NCBI RefSeq assembly: GCF_025558585.1
Contig: NZ_CP094723.1
Coordinates: forward strand, 124,001-188,000
From: Staphylococcus sp. IVB6214
GTDB lineage: Bacteria; Bacillota; Bacilli; Staphylococcales; Staphylococcaceae
Length of the DNA: 64,000 bases
Reading direction: 5' to 3'
Shown here: in pieces, positions 1 to 7,648 of the stretch
Layout: every line of letters begins with the position of its first letter
How positions within the stretch are numbered: the first letter of the stretch is position 1
Made by a program: the position numbers and the translations under genes
Notes under the pieces: generated by a model
Databases searched by the model: none
The model's input: only the letters and a program-made list of their open reading frames with translations
What the model was told of the DNA's origin: nothing

Positions 1-123
1 TTATCACCCGGTCTCTATATGGAACAAGTCGTTTATTTAGCGACAGGTACACCGTTCGATTATTCAAAAGTGGTGTATCACTACAAACACGCAAAATTCT
101 TCTTACAATCCGTCAATAATTAA
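1..123 (+). CDS. C-terminal end of a GntR-family regulator (UTRA domain), partial
   Basis: The window opens inside a reading frame that runs to a TAA at 121-123. The 40 visible residues include PFDYSKVVYHYKHAKF, which resembles the last strands of UTRA ligand-binding domains. These domains form the C-terminal half of HutC/TreR-type GntR regulators and usually end with a similar Y-S-x-x-x-Y/H-R-x-D-x-Y/F-x-F pattern. The DNA-binding half lies outside the window, so the ligand and target genes cannot be named. No terminator is obvious between this stop and the next gene. The family call is by pattern only and a different alpha/beta ligand-binding protein is possible. Confidence 0.55.
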   Translation, partial: LSPGLYMEQVVYLATGTPFDYSKVVYHYKHAKFFLQSVNN

Positions 124-178
124 AAATATGAAATTTCATTGTTATGTCATAAAAGTCACAAAACTGAATGAAATAGTG

Positions 179-184
179 TATAAT
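179..184 (+). promoter_or_regulatory. -10 box of the first lipoprotein gene
   Basis: A perfect TATAAT lies 33 bases before the ATG at 217. The -35 region about 17 bases upstream is poor. The second lipoprotein gene has an identical TATAAT at 1268-1273 at nearly the same distance from its start, so both paralogues probably have their own sigma-A promoter. Confidence 0.5.
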
Positions 185-216
185 TAAATCAGTGAAATAG
201 TAGACGGAGGTTTATC

Positions 217-1146
217 ATGAAAAAACAAAATATGTTCATCGGAGTCGTGGCCAGTACGATGTTACTTGCAGGATGTGGTTTCTTAAATAATAACTCAGAA
301 AAACCATCACAATCTGAGACACAAACAACGAGTCAAAAAGATAAAGAAAAGACACAACAAGATCAGAATAAGAAAAATGAAACCCAAAATAATAGCGAAA
401 CAGAAAAAAATAACACAACTAAAAACAACGAAGCCCAACAAAGCAAAGGTAGTTCAACTGACCATGTGTATCAAAAAAACACACGAGAATACTATGCGCA
501 AATTTGGTTGAGTGTGCGAAATGATATCGATAGCTTTGATGACTTGTCATTGTCATATGGTGTCTATGACCGTTCAGGGGAATCAGTGAATTATAATAAT
601 GCAGATGCATCAGCAACATTCCCACAAGGCACGATGCAATTAATGCCAACACCAACAGCAGGTGGTTCAATTACATTTAAAGATAACGGTGATGGGACAA
701 TCACAGTTTACGATGTCCCAACTAAGTTCCAAGACCTTCAATGGATTGAAGATGACAATTATTCATTAAGTGAAACACAAAAAATGATAAACAGCGGTCA
801 GACGTACCCAATTAAGAATGTGTCACAATCAGATATTGATTTTGTGGCGGAACATATTGAAAACAGCACACCCATTTCATCAGGAACGAAGTCTTCAAGT
901 AATGCGTCATCCAGTTCATCTTCATCCAGCACAACTGTCACACGTAACAATGTCATTGACTTAGTAGAAGACTATGAAGGCCATATGTTAGATACAGACA
1001 CATATACGTATAAAGAGCCAGAACAAATGTCAGACGGCCGATGGGGCTTTTCGATTTTAGACAAGGCCGGTAACCTGAAAGGCTCATACATTATTGATAC
1101 AGACGGTACTGTAACGAAGTATGATGAAAAAGGACAACCAGTGTAA
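217..1146 (+). CDS. Lipoprotein of a four-member local family (copy 1)
   Basis: 309 residues. The N-terminus is a lipoprotein signal peptide with lipobox LLAGC, so Cys20 would be lipidated and the protein anchored outside the membrane. Residues about 25-80 are a low-complexity Gln/Asn/Lys/Thr linker. A middle domain (about 85-215) contains KNTREYYAQIWL and GSITFKDNGDGTITVYD. A Ser-rich linker (about 220-240) follows, and then a C-terminal module of about 70 residues with the hallmarks NVIDLVEDYEGH, YKEPEQ, WGFS and GTVTKYDEKG. That C-terminal module recurs in the products at 1305-2192, 16121-17065 and 18568-19560. AGACGGAGG 9 bases upstream supports the ATG. I do not recognise a named function. 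The layout (lipid anchor, flexible linker, small folded domain) suggests a surface-exposed binding or sensing protein, but that is inference. Confidence 0.85.
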   Translation: MKKQNMFIGVVASTMLLAGCGFLNNNSEKPSQSETQTTSQKDKEKTQQDQNKKNETQNNSETEKNNTTKNNEAQQSKGSSTDHVYQKNTREYYAQIWLSVRNDIDSFDDLSLSYGVYDRSGESVNYNNADASATFPQGTMQLMPTPTAGGSITFKDNGDGTITVYDVPTKFQDLQWIEDDNYSLSETQKMINSGQTYPIKNVSQSDIDFVAEHIENSTPISSGTKSSSNASSSSSSSSTTVTRNNVIDLVEDYEGHMLDTDTYTYKEPEQMSDGRWGFSILDKAGNLKGSYIIDTDGTVTKYDEKGQPV

Positions 1147-1172
1147 GCACAAATACATCACATATAAAATTA

Positions 1173-1213
1173 AAAACTGTCGATATGGACGCACTCCATA
1201 TCGGCAGTTTTTT
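1173..1213 (+). terminator. Rho-independent terminator after lipoprotein copy 1
   Basis: AAACTG-T-CGATATGGA pairs with TCCATATCG-G-CAGTTT around a short loop, followed by a T-run. It separates the two tandem lipoprotein genes, which fits each having its own -10 box. Confidence 0.85.
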
Positions 1214-1304
1214 AATATTTGACGAAAACATCACAAAAGGCAGTTTATTTATTTGCTGTGTACAATGTATAATTAATTTATAAAAAGATTTGTGGGAGGC
1301 CCTT

Positions 1305-2192
1305 ATGAAAAAACAATCCATTCTCGTTGGTGTTATCGCAAGTACGCTATTGTTGACAGGGTGCAACTTGTTGACGCCAAACAATCAAAATAACAATCAG
1401 TCGACAAATAGTACGAACAGTCAAAACAGTAATCAAAACGGACAAAGCAATCAAAATCATCAACAAAATACGAATGATCAAGAGTCATACATTTACGACA
1501 AAAACACACGAGAATACTATGCGCAAATTTGGTTGACAGACAGAGACAACTTATCGGTATTTACGAGTATGAATGATGTGTCATATACACCGATAGATGC
1601 ATCAGGCACACTTGTCAATCCTTATAATCCAGATGCAACAGTGAATTATCCTGATGGCACAATCGTGTTAGGTCCATCAGTAACAGCGGCGGGTAGTGTG
1701 ACGTTTAGAGATAACAATGATGGGACGGTGACATTTTTTGATGCACCAGATCATTTTCACGATGATGGTTGGTTTGAAGATGATTTTTCATTAAGAGAGT
1801 CACAAAAAATAATCGATCAAGGACGTACAGTACCGATTAAAGATTCAGCACAGTCAGATATCAATTATGTCGCACAGTACATCACACATAGTACACCCGA
1901 ACCAAGCTCAGCCGAAGCATTTGAAGGCTTTGATGTAGAGAGACCTTCAAGTTCATCAAGTGATGACTCCGACACAACAGTGACACGTGACAACGTCATT
2001 GACTTAGTGGAAGACTATGAAGGAGGATATTTAGATACAGACACATATACATTCAAAGAACCAGAACAGCAATCAGACGGTAGTTGGGGCTTCTCAATTA
2101 TTGATAAAGCAACAGGAGAGCTAGCAGGTTCGTATATTATTGATTCAGATGGTACAGTAACAAAATATGATGAGAACGGTGATCCAGAGTAA
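1305..2192 (+). CDS. Lipoprotein of the same family (copy 2)
   Basis: 295 residues from the ATG at 1305, chosen over an upstream in-frame TTG because GGGAGG lies 6 bases before it and the lipoprotein signal starts there (MKKQSILVGV, lipobox LLTGC, Cys20). An Asn/Gln/Ser-rich linker follows (about 25-60). The middle domain matches copy 1 (KNTREYYAQIWL, then GSVTFRDNNDGTVTFFD). The C-terminal module has NVIDLVEDYEGG, FKEPEQ, WGFS and GTVTKYDENG. A stretch of about 36 bases coding for KNTREYYAQIWL is identical in the two genes, which points to recent tandem duplication or gene conversion. It is followed after 21 bases by the zinc-ribbon gene. Function unknown. Confidence 0.85.
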   Translation: MKKQSILVGVIASTLLLTGCNLLTPNNQNNNQSTNSTNSQNSNQNGQSNQNHQQNTNDQESYIYDKNTREYYAQIWLTDRDNLSVFTSMNDVSYTPIDASGTLVNPYNPDATVNYPDGTIVLGPSVTAAGSVTFRDNNDGTVTFFDAPDHFHDDGWFEDDFSLRESQKIIDQGRTVPIKDSAQSDINYVAQYITHSTPEPSSAEAFEGFDVERPSSSSSDDSDTTVTRDNVIDLVEDYEGGYLDTDTYTFKEPEQQSDGSWGFSIIDKATGELAGSYIIDSDGTVTKYDENGDPE

Positions 2193-2213
2193 TAAATATA
2201 GGTGGAGATAAAC

Positions 2214-2915
2214 ATGAAGTATTGTACAAAATGTGGGAATCAGCTAACAGAAAATCAGAGATTCTGCAATCGATGTGGGCAACCTGTTGCTGGTAGAATG
2301 GTTGCGTACAATGAGCCGAAAAAACGCAGTGCATGGCCGTGGATATTCGGTATTCTTGGCGTCTTGATACTGTTAGCGGGATTAATTTTTGCGGGACTAC
2401 AAATCTATCACAACATGGGGTCGAACCAAGGTGCACAGTCTCTCCAACAAGCACAGGATGGTTCGGATACGCCCGCTACGGCATTGATTACGGGACCAAA
2501 CGAGCAGCAACGGGCAGAACGCCTAACAACCATAGATGTTTTGTCAGATAGTTTTAGTGCGAACTTTATGAACGAACCCCATGTTGGTGGATATAACGGG
2601 GTTGATGTTGGTATGACACGTCACCAAGTTGAACTGTCGACTGGACAGTCTACCGGCACAGTACAACTCAGAGACAAACGCCTTATAAGGTACAATAACA
2701 TCGGTGTACTGTACGGTGCTGATAACAAGGTCATCTCTGTTTACGTTACACCGGATAATGTCACAACACAGGCATTCACCAACTTCCATGGTGATCCTAA
2801 AATCGGTGGGGCCAGTCCGATGTTATATGACAACAACCCGAATAACGGCTTCAGTATTTACGTCCATACGAGAAATGGATACGTCGTTGCCGTAGAGAAT
2901 GGGCCACAATATTAG
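2214..2915 (+). CDS. Zinc-ribbon membrane protein
   Basis: 233 residues from the ATG at 2214, preceded by GGTGGAG; a GTG four codons upstream overlaps that site and is less likely. The N-terminus is a zinc ribbon with four cysteines (Cys4, Cys7, Cys18, Cys21) in two CxxC knuckles. One transmembrane helix follows at about 42-66, so the ribbon is probably cytoplasmic. The remaining residues form an extracytoplasmic domain containing GVDVGMTRHQVE and a repeated D/N-x-x-V-x-S-V-Y-like strand. Small zinc-ribbon proteins of this layout are common in Firmicutes and mostly uncharacterised. It may be co-transcribed with the lipoprotein upstream, with a terminator directly after it. Specific role unknown. 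Confidence 0.8.
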   Translation: MKYCTKCGNQLTENQRFCNRCGQPVAGRMVAYNEPKKRSAWPWIFGILGVLILLAGLIFAGLQIYHNMGSNQGAQSLQQAQDGSDTPATALITGPNEQQRAERLTTIDVLSDSFSANFMNEPHVGGYNGVDVGMTRHQVELSTGQSTGTVQLRDKRLIRYNNIGVLYGADNKVISVYVTPDNVTTQAFTNFHGDPKIGGASPMLYDNNPNNGFSIYVHTRNGYVVAVENGPQY

Positions 2916-2926
2916 GTTTGTAGATC

Positions 2927-2976
2927 AAACAGCATGTCATGTACAACAAATGTGTAGATGGCATGCTGTTTATTTA
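2927..2976 (+). terminator. Terminator after the zinc-ribbon gene
   Basis: AAACAGCATG and CATGCTGTTT are perfect complements separated by 25 bases, followed by a short AT-rich tail. It overlaps the 3' end of the S66 remnant on the other strand and could serve both directions. Confidence 0.7.
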
Positions 2977-3201
2977 GATGCAGGCGTTGTTATGGATGGT
3001 AAAGGTTTTGTTAGCGACATCAAGAGAAGCGGTTGCACCATATGGAATGATACATTTTGGTTCGTTATGACCGAAGCTTGCGTTATAGAAGACGGGGTAA
3101 GTCATGTAAATCAAAGTCTTCTAACATTGCTTGCCATGTCCGTTTATATGCTTCTTAGTGTTCACCGTTTTGTGGTTTGCCAATGATAAACGCTTTTTAT
3201 T
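2974..3201 (-). pseudogene. Remnant of an S66-family peptidase (LD-carboxypeptidase/MccF-like), C-terminal end
   Basis: Read on the minus strand, this stretch gives a patchwork C-terminus: AFIIGKPQNGEH, then a TAA (3155-3157), then EAYKRTWQAMLEDFDLHDLP, then a one-base frameshift in a four-G tract (3094-3097), then VFYNASFGHNEPKCIIPYGA and TASLDVANKTFTIHNNA. The N-x-x-F-G-H-x-x-P and P-x-G-x-x-A-x-L-D pattern is typical of the C-terminal end of S66 serine peptidases (LdcA, MccF). Only about 75 residues remain and the catalytic Ser/Glu part is missing. It is a dead relic at the left edge of the accessory islet. Confidence is in its being a pseudogene and in the family, not in the substrate. 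Confidence 0.65.
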
Positions 3202-3213
3202 TTTCTTAGTGAT

Positions 3214-3412
3214 TTATCTCAAAATGTATTCTTCATCATGAAAAGTTTTATATTCTTTTAATAACTTATAGGGTAAGTCTATGGGTGAAATCTCAGCCAA
3301 TTCTAGTGAATATTCTTGTTCAATTAGGTTATCTTGCTTGAGTTCGTCTGTGCATGTATATATTTTAGGTATTTCTCTACTAAAATCGACAATCAAAAGA
3401 CCTGCATGATTA
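3214..3412 (-). pseudogene. Gene fragment cut by the IS element
   Basis: An open minus-strand frame runs from the IS edge to a stop at 3214-3216 and encodes about 66 residues, including GLLIVDFSREIPKIYT and ISPIDLPYKLLKEYKTFHDE. Its composition looks like real protein, but no convincing start and RBS exist and the frame is open up to the IS. It could be the displaced C-terminal end of the STAND NTPase gene on the other side of the IS (same strand), or the tail of another gene that stood between. Its strand-and-loop character is unlike the helical end of the NTPase product, so the second option is real. Family not recognised. Confidence 0.45.
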
Positions 3413-3496
3413 TTGAGCTGACCCCATATAGTGGGAACTTTATAAAAACACTTTCGTTGAATTCAGTTAAAATGAATTTACGGAGGTGTTTTTTCT

Positions 3497-3811
3497 ATGC
3501 GCAGAGTGGCGTATTCAGTTGAAACAAAGTTTAAAGCAGTGAAGATGAAAGCAGAAGGTTATACAACTAAAGAAATTATGTGTGAATTAAATATTAGAAA
3601 TAGCACACAGGTAAAAACATGGTGGAGATGGTATAGAAAGGGTGAAACATATCGATTTAGTCAACAAGTAGGCAAACAATACTCCTATAATAAAGGATTA
3701 GTGGAACTTTCTGAACTGGAACAATTAAAGTTAAAGAATAGAAGAAATCAAGCCGAAATAGATATTTTAAAAAAGTACAAGGAATTGGAAAGGAAGTGGT
3801 ACCTGAAGTAG
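3497..3811 (+). CDS. IS3-family transposase OrfA
   Basis: 104 residues starting at an ATG 10 bases after GGAGGTG. Residues about 8-55 form a helix-turn-helix of the IS3 OrfA type (FKAVKMKAEGYTTKEIMCEL, then WWRWYRKG). A leucine-rich coiled coil follows (LSELEQLKLKNRRNQAEIDI), as expected for OrfA oligomerisation. It overlaps OrfB by 16 bases. The frame runs through a slippery heptamer at 3769-3775, which would create the OrfAB transposase by -1 frameshifting. Confidence 0.9.
   Translation: MRRVAYSVETKFKAVKMKAEGYTTKEIMCELNIRNSTQVKTWWRWYRKGETYRFSQQVGKQYSYNKGLVELSELEQLKLKNRRNQAEIDILKKYKELERKWYLK
3769..3775 (+). other. -1 ribosomal frameshift heptamer of the IS
   Basis: A AAA AAG lies exactly in the orfA codon phase (A_AAA_AAG), the classical slippery sequence for IS3-family OrfAB synthesis. 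After a -1 slip the reading continues KKVQGIGKEVVPEV into OrfB with no stop, so both frames are compatible with a fused transposase. Confidence 0.8.
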
Positions 3812-4638
3812 TGATAGAATTAGTGGATGAGTTAAAGCACAGGCATCCTGTGAAGCTGATTTTGGAAGTGTTGAATGTCCCTAAATCAAATTACTACCGT
3901 TGGAAAAATAAGAAGAAAACGGAAGATACAACAGTTAAAAAGGTTAAGGAATTATGTGAAGATAATCATTACACGTACGGCTATCGCAAGATAACTGCTC
4001 TGATGAATCAGGCCTCTAAACAACCGATAAACCATAAACGTGTACAAAGAATTATGAGAGAAAATAATTTGAATTGTAGAGTTAGAATTAAGAAATCTAA
4101 ACGTCGAGGGAAGGCATATTATCTTACAAGCAATAAACTGAATGGTAACTTTAGAGCAAATCAACCTCTACAAGTACTGACTACTGATATTACGTATCTT
4201 CCCTTTGGTAATTCAATGTTGTATTTATCTTCAATCATCGATTTATATAACGGTGAAATTGTGGCTTATAAGATTAGCGATACACAAGATCAAAGTTTGG
4301 TAAATGACACCTTAAACCAAATTGATATTCCAGAAGAATGTCTACTTCATAGCGATCAAGGAAGCGTCTATACATCGCATGCTTACTACCAATTATGCGA
4401 AGAAAAGGGCATTATCAGAAGTATGTCTCGCAAAGGTACACCTGCTGATAACGCCCCGATAGAATGTTTCCATTCCTCGCTAAAGTGTGAAACATTTTAT
4501 CTTAACAATGAGTTAAATAACTCTAATTTCATTGTAAAGGATATTGTCGAAAAGTACATTGAAAACTATAATAATAATCGAATTCAACAAAAATTAGGCT
4601 ACTTATCCCCTGTGCAATACAGAAAATTAGCAGCCTAA
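3796..4638 (+). CDS. IS3-family transposase OrfB (DDE integrase core)
   Basis: 280 residues. An N-terminal HTH_21-like part (YTYGYRKITALMN) precedes an rve/DDE catalytic core. The three acidic residues are visible: Asp in TTDITYLP, Asp in LHSDQGSVY and Glu in APIECFHSSLK, followed by YNNNRIQQKLGYLSPVQY, the usual IS150-type C-terminus. The GTG given as start is nominal, because the protein is probably made as an OrfAB fusion through the upstream slippery site. The frame is intact, so the element may still be active. Confidence 0.9.
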   Translation: MVPEVVIELVDELKHRHPVKLILEVLNVPKSNYYRWKNKKKTEDTTVKKVKELCEDNHYTYGYRKITALMNQASKQPINHKRVQRIMRENNLNCRVRIKKSKRRGKAYYLTSNKLNGNFRANQPLQVLTTDITYLPFGNSMLYLSSIIDLYNGEIVAYKISDTQDQSLVNDTLNQIDIPEECLLHSDQGSVYTSHAYYQLCEEKGIIRSMSRKGTPADNAPIECFHSSLKCETFYLNNELNNSNFIVKDIVEKYIENYNNNRIQQKLGYLSPVQYRKLAA

Positions 4639-4665
4639 TTCAAGTGTTTTTATGTGAGTCCCATA

Positions 4666-7023
4666 TTAAGGGTGCAGTGCCTTTTGATGTTCTGTAGGTT
4701 TATATTTATCCCATTTCTTTATTATTAAAGAATGTTTTTTTGAAGCTAATGATATTTTATATAATATTGCTTCTCTCCTTAAAGTTAAATTATTAGTATC
4801 ATTAAGAAACAGATCGTAAATTATTTTTAAGTCTGCTTTAACAGTATTTTGATAGTCTTTATCGACTTTGTGTATTGGATAATCAAGGAGTAATCTGTCA
4901 ATGAACAAATTAACATTTGCATATTCAAAGTTATAAATTACTGAAAGTAAATTAAATATACTCTCATGTAGTTTAATCAAATATTGTGAATCTACTAATT
5001 TATATCTTGTAAGAACCCCATGATTCCCATTTGTGGTGAGGGTTTCAGTCGAAGGTTTTAAAAATTCTTCACAAATATTAACCATCAGTAATCCACTAAT
5101 TTCATCAATATAATTTTCTTCTAAAAATAGCTCTATAAGTGTAGATCTTTTGTGAAGATAATTTACAGAATTTAAATCTATATTAACATTATCTTTAATT
5201 GCTGAAAAAACTTCAAAAATCATTTTTTGATTTTTTTTGAGATATTTTAATAGCAATATAATGGATTTCTTATATTCATCGCTATCTAATAGGGATGAAA
5301 GTATTTGCACAATCTCATCATTAACTATGATATTTCTTTTTTTCTTTTCAAATTCTTTTTGATTGCATTCGAATACTTCTGCCCTTGAAGTTTTAATAGC
5401 ATAGTTTGAATATTTAAGGGACTGTGTGGGAATTATTTTTCCATATTGTATTAAGAAATCAGTTTTGTATTTATCAGAAATGACATCACTATATACATAT
5501 TTTATTTCTTCTTTTAGATAATTTTTCCATTCGTGCGTTACAGTAAAATTATTGACTATATTTAACGCGCTTATTATCTCATTTTGAAATTGTGGGTATA
5601 ATGCTTTAAAAATTTCTCTGATTTTTATAGTTCTATTTGTAAAAATAAATCGTACTATTATGAAATCAGACAAGCTTTGATCACTGACTTTAGCTGCTTT
5701 ATCAAAATAAATGTCACACAATTCTTTTTCGTGTAGTTGAAGTAATGATTGATGAAAAGTGATGAAATCAATGTCAAAAACCTTTAGCAAGCTTTCCAAT
5801 CTTTCTCTTTGCGAGAGATTTATTTTATTACAAAAACTCAAAATAAATATACTAAATAACTCTTCATTTGATAATGAATTATCCTCTAAAACTTTACTAT
5901 AATAAAAATCCATTATCATTTTCTTACTTGAAACAAAGTCCAAATCTTTATTTTTTAACATATTAGCTGCTAATACTGCTATTCTAGGATTATTGTTTGA
6001 AATATCTAAAATTTTTCTCAACTGGACTGTTAAGGGATTTACTATACTAATTATAAGTTCTTCTAAATTTTTATCACTCATTTTTTCTATATTCTGATGA
6101 AAAGAAGTATATTCCATAATATACTTCTTTATATCTGAGAAGGCATAATCTCTAACAGTCATTATTATTTTTAAATTTCTTTCAAATGGCTTTAATTGTA
6201 ATATGTTTACAATAGGTTCCAAGTTACTGACAGTATTCGCATCATCTAATAGTAAATAATTTATTTTGCTTTCATTCAATGCATCTTTTATATCTTGGTA
6301 AACAGGTAATGAGTTACTTTTTACAGATATAACATTATTTTCAATTTCTAATTTTTTAAGTATTTCTATTGCCAATTTTGTTTTTCCTACACCTGGAATT
6401 CCAGATAATATTAATATTTGATTTTCATTTAATTTTTCAATCATTTTATAAACCAATTGATTTTTGTCGATATATTTAGTCGTCAGTTGTGCATTAGTCT
6501 TACTTTTGTCATGAAGTTCAATAAAACTTTTTAAATTCCATACTTGATCTGTAGATTTTTGAATACCAAGATGGTCTTTTACAATATCTTGGTAATTAAA
6601 ATTTAATAAATCTTGTGACAAAGTATCTATTCCTATCAAAGTTAATTTAATAGCACCTGCATATTCTCTTAGAGACTTATCTTGATCAACATCAATATTT
6701 GAAGAAGTATGACAACAAATTATTTCTTCTATATACATGGGTCTGATTTTAGGTTTCATAATTGCATCTTTAATGTCCTTTAAAATTTTTGTTTTAGAAT
6801 CTTTTCGTGTCCCGTACATAATTAGTGTATACTTATCAGTGTCTTGATTATGGTAGTATGCGTCTGGAATTCCTTTAGTAGTCTTGTCAGTCCTGTCCAT
6901 AGAACCTAAAGACGTTATATTACTCAGACCTCTTTTTTTGAACAAGTAAGAATCACATAGCTTTTGAAATTTACCTCCTTCCAGTTGTTTGATTTCATGC
7001 TGGATACGATTTAGTTTAGACAT
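4666..7023 (-). CDS. STAND-type P-loop NTPase with N-terminal nuclease-like domain, probable anti-phage gene, 3' end altered by IS
   Basis: 785 residues, with GGAGAGTG 5 bases before the ATG. Residues about 1-140 look like a restriction-endonuclase-like (PD-(D/E)XK-related) effector: EGGKFQKLCDSYLFKKRG, GIPDAYY (51-57) and YTLIMYGT (65-72). The NTPase core has Walker A GIPGVGKT (208-215), Walker B YLLLDD (256-261) and a sensor-like MTVRD (288-292). The rest is mostly helical, as in STAND repeat sensors. This layout recalls Avs-like defence proteins, which sense phage proteins and trigger an effector. The last residues (about ALHP) and the stop come from the IS inverted repeat, so the native C-terminus is lost. 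The gene is very AT-rich compared with the xyl and deo genes, which suggests transfer. The defence role is inferred from architecture; catalytic nuclease residues are not certain. Confidence 0.65.
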   Translation of the reverse strand: MSKLNRIQHEIKQLEGGKFQKLCDSYLFKKRGLSNITSLGSMDRTDKTTKGIPDAYYHNQDTDKYTLIMYGTRKDSKTKILKDIKDAIMKPKIRPMYIEEIICCHTSSNIDVDQDKSLREYAGAIKLTLIGIDTLSQDLLNFNYQDIVKDHLGIQKSTDQVWNLKSFIELHDKSKTNAQLTTKYIDKNQLVYKMIEKLNENQILILSGIPGVGKTKLAIEILKKLEIENNVISVKSNSLPVYQDIKDALNESKINYLLLDDANTVSNLEPIVNILQLKPFERNLKIIMTVRDYAFSDIKKYIMEYTSFHQNIEKMSDKNLEELIISIVNPLTVQLRKILDISNNNPRIAVLAANMLKNKDLDFVSSKKMIMDFYYSKVLEDNSLSNEELFSIFILSFCNKINLSQRERLESLLKVFDIDFITFHQSLLQLHEKELCDIYFDKAAKVSDQSLSDFIIVRFIFTNRTIKIREIFKALYPQFQNEIISALNIVNNFTVTHEWKNYLKEEIKYVYSDVISDKYKTDFLIQYGKIIPTQSLKYSNYAIKTSRAEVFECNQKEFEKKKRNIIVNDEIVQILSSLLDSDEYKKSIILLLKYLKKNQKMIFEVFSAIKDNVNIDLNSVNYLHKRSTLIELFLEENYIDEISGLLMVNICEEFLKPSTETLTTNGNHGVLTRYKLVDSQYLIKLHESIFNLLSVIYNFEYANVNLFIDRLLLDYPIHKVDKDYQNTVKADLKIIYDLFLNDTNNLTLRREAILYKISLASKKHSLIIKKWDKYKPTEHQKALHP

Positions 7024-7158
7024 TATTCACTCTCCAATCTTAGAGTAGACTCTGGTTGTTGAAATCATTATTTTAAAATATTTATTTGAATGACTGAAAC
7101 TTAATTTTTAAAGTTGATTAAAAAAACTATCATAAAAATAAAGACCAAACGTTATACT

Positions 7159-7571
7159 ATGAAACTTTCTATATTTATATTACTACTGATATCGACTTTT
7201 TACTACATTATGTTAACGATACAAAGGAGTTTACCAATGACTTTACTCATATGTAGTTTCATTAGTTTAATGATCACACGTCTATTCGTGGGTGCCCCCC
7301 AATACATATGAACTATTTTTCTGGATTTCGCTCTAAGAAGGAGATGAAGAGTCAAAAGAATTGGGAACGTGCACAAAAGCTTTATACAGAACTATTTGTA
7401 AAAGTCTGTCGTTATGCATTAATAGTCGCAGTTGTACCACTTATTATTGATATCGTATTATTAATTATGAAGAATGATACGGTGTTTATCAGATCTACTA
7501 TTTCTCAGGTTATTGTCTTTTTAGTTCTTTTTATTGTGGTGTATTGGCGAGTAAATAGAAAGCTGGATTAA
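7159..7571 (+). pseudogene. SdpI-family membrane protein, frameshifted at a C6 tract
   Basis: Two overlapping frames (7159-7311 and 7308-7571, sharing ATGA) together make a recognisable SdpI/YhfL-type protein of about 137 residues. Two N-terminal membrane helices are followed by the family motif F-G/S-G-F/Y-R-[ST]-K/R-x-x-M-K-S-x-x-x-W-x-x-A-Q (here SGFRSKKEMKSQKNWERAQ) and two more helices. Adding one C to the six-C run at 7295-7300 joins them as VGAPPIHMNYFSGFRS, restoring the conserved PP before the motif. SdpI proteins give immunity to SdpC-like toxins. The tract may be phase-variable, a fixed mutation or a sequencing error. Translational coupling of two short proteins is the alternative. 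The first ATG has a weak RBS. Confidence 0.6.
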
Positions 7572-7648
7572 TAATTATGATGGTTATTATAGTTTAGAAG
7601 AACTAAAGTGTAATAAGTGAATATTTACTGTAAGGTAGGGTGATAGTG

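Larger units (their letters stand above)
3414..4681 (+). mobile_element. IS3-family (IS150-type) insertion sequence
   Basis: The element carries two overlapping transposase frames between imperfect terminal inverted repeats. The left end reads TGACCCCATATAGTGGGAAC and the right end, reverse complemented, reads TGCACCCTTAATATGGGAC. Both continue into ATAAAAACACTT. The element is about 1.27 kb, typical for the group. The outer limits are uncertain by a few bases and no clear 3-4 base target duplication was found, which could mean later rearrangement of the flanks. The right inverted repeat contains the stop codon of the minus-strand NTPase gene, so insertion defined the present end of that protein. 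Confidence 0.85.

Noticed and set aside
2899..3186. Plus-strand frame of 95 codons after the zinc-ribbon gene
   Set aside because: It overlaps the terminator and is antisense to the S66 remnant, which explains the sequence better.
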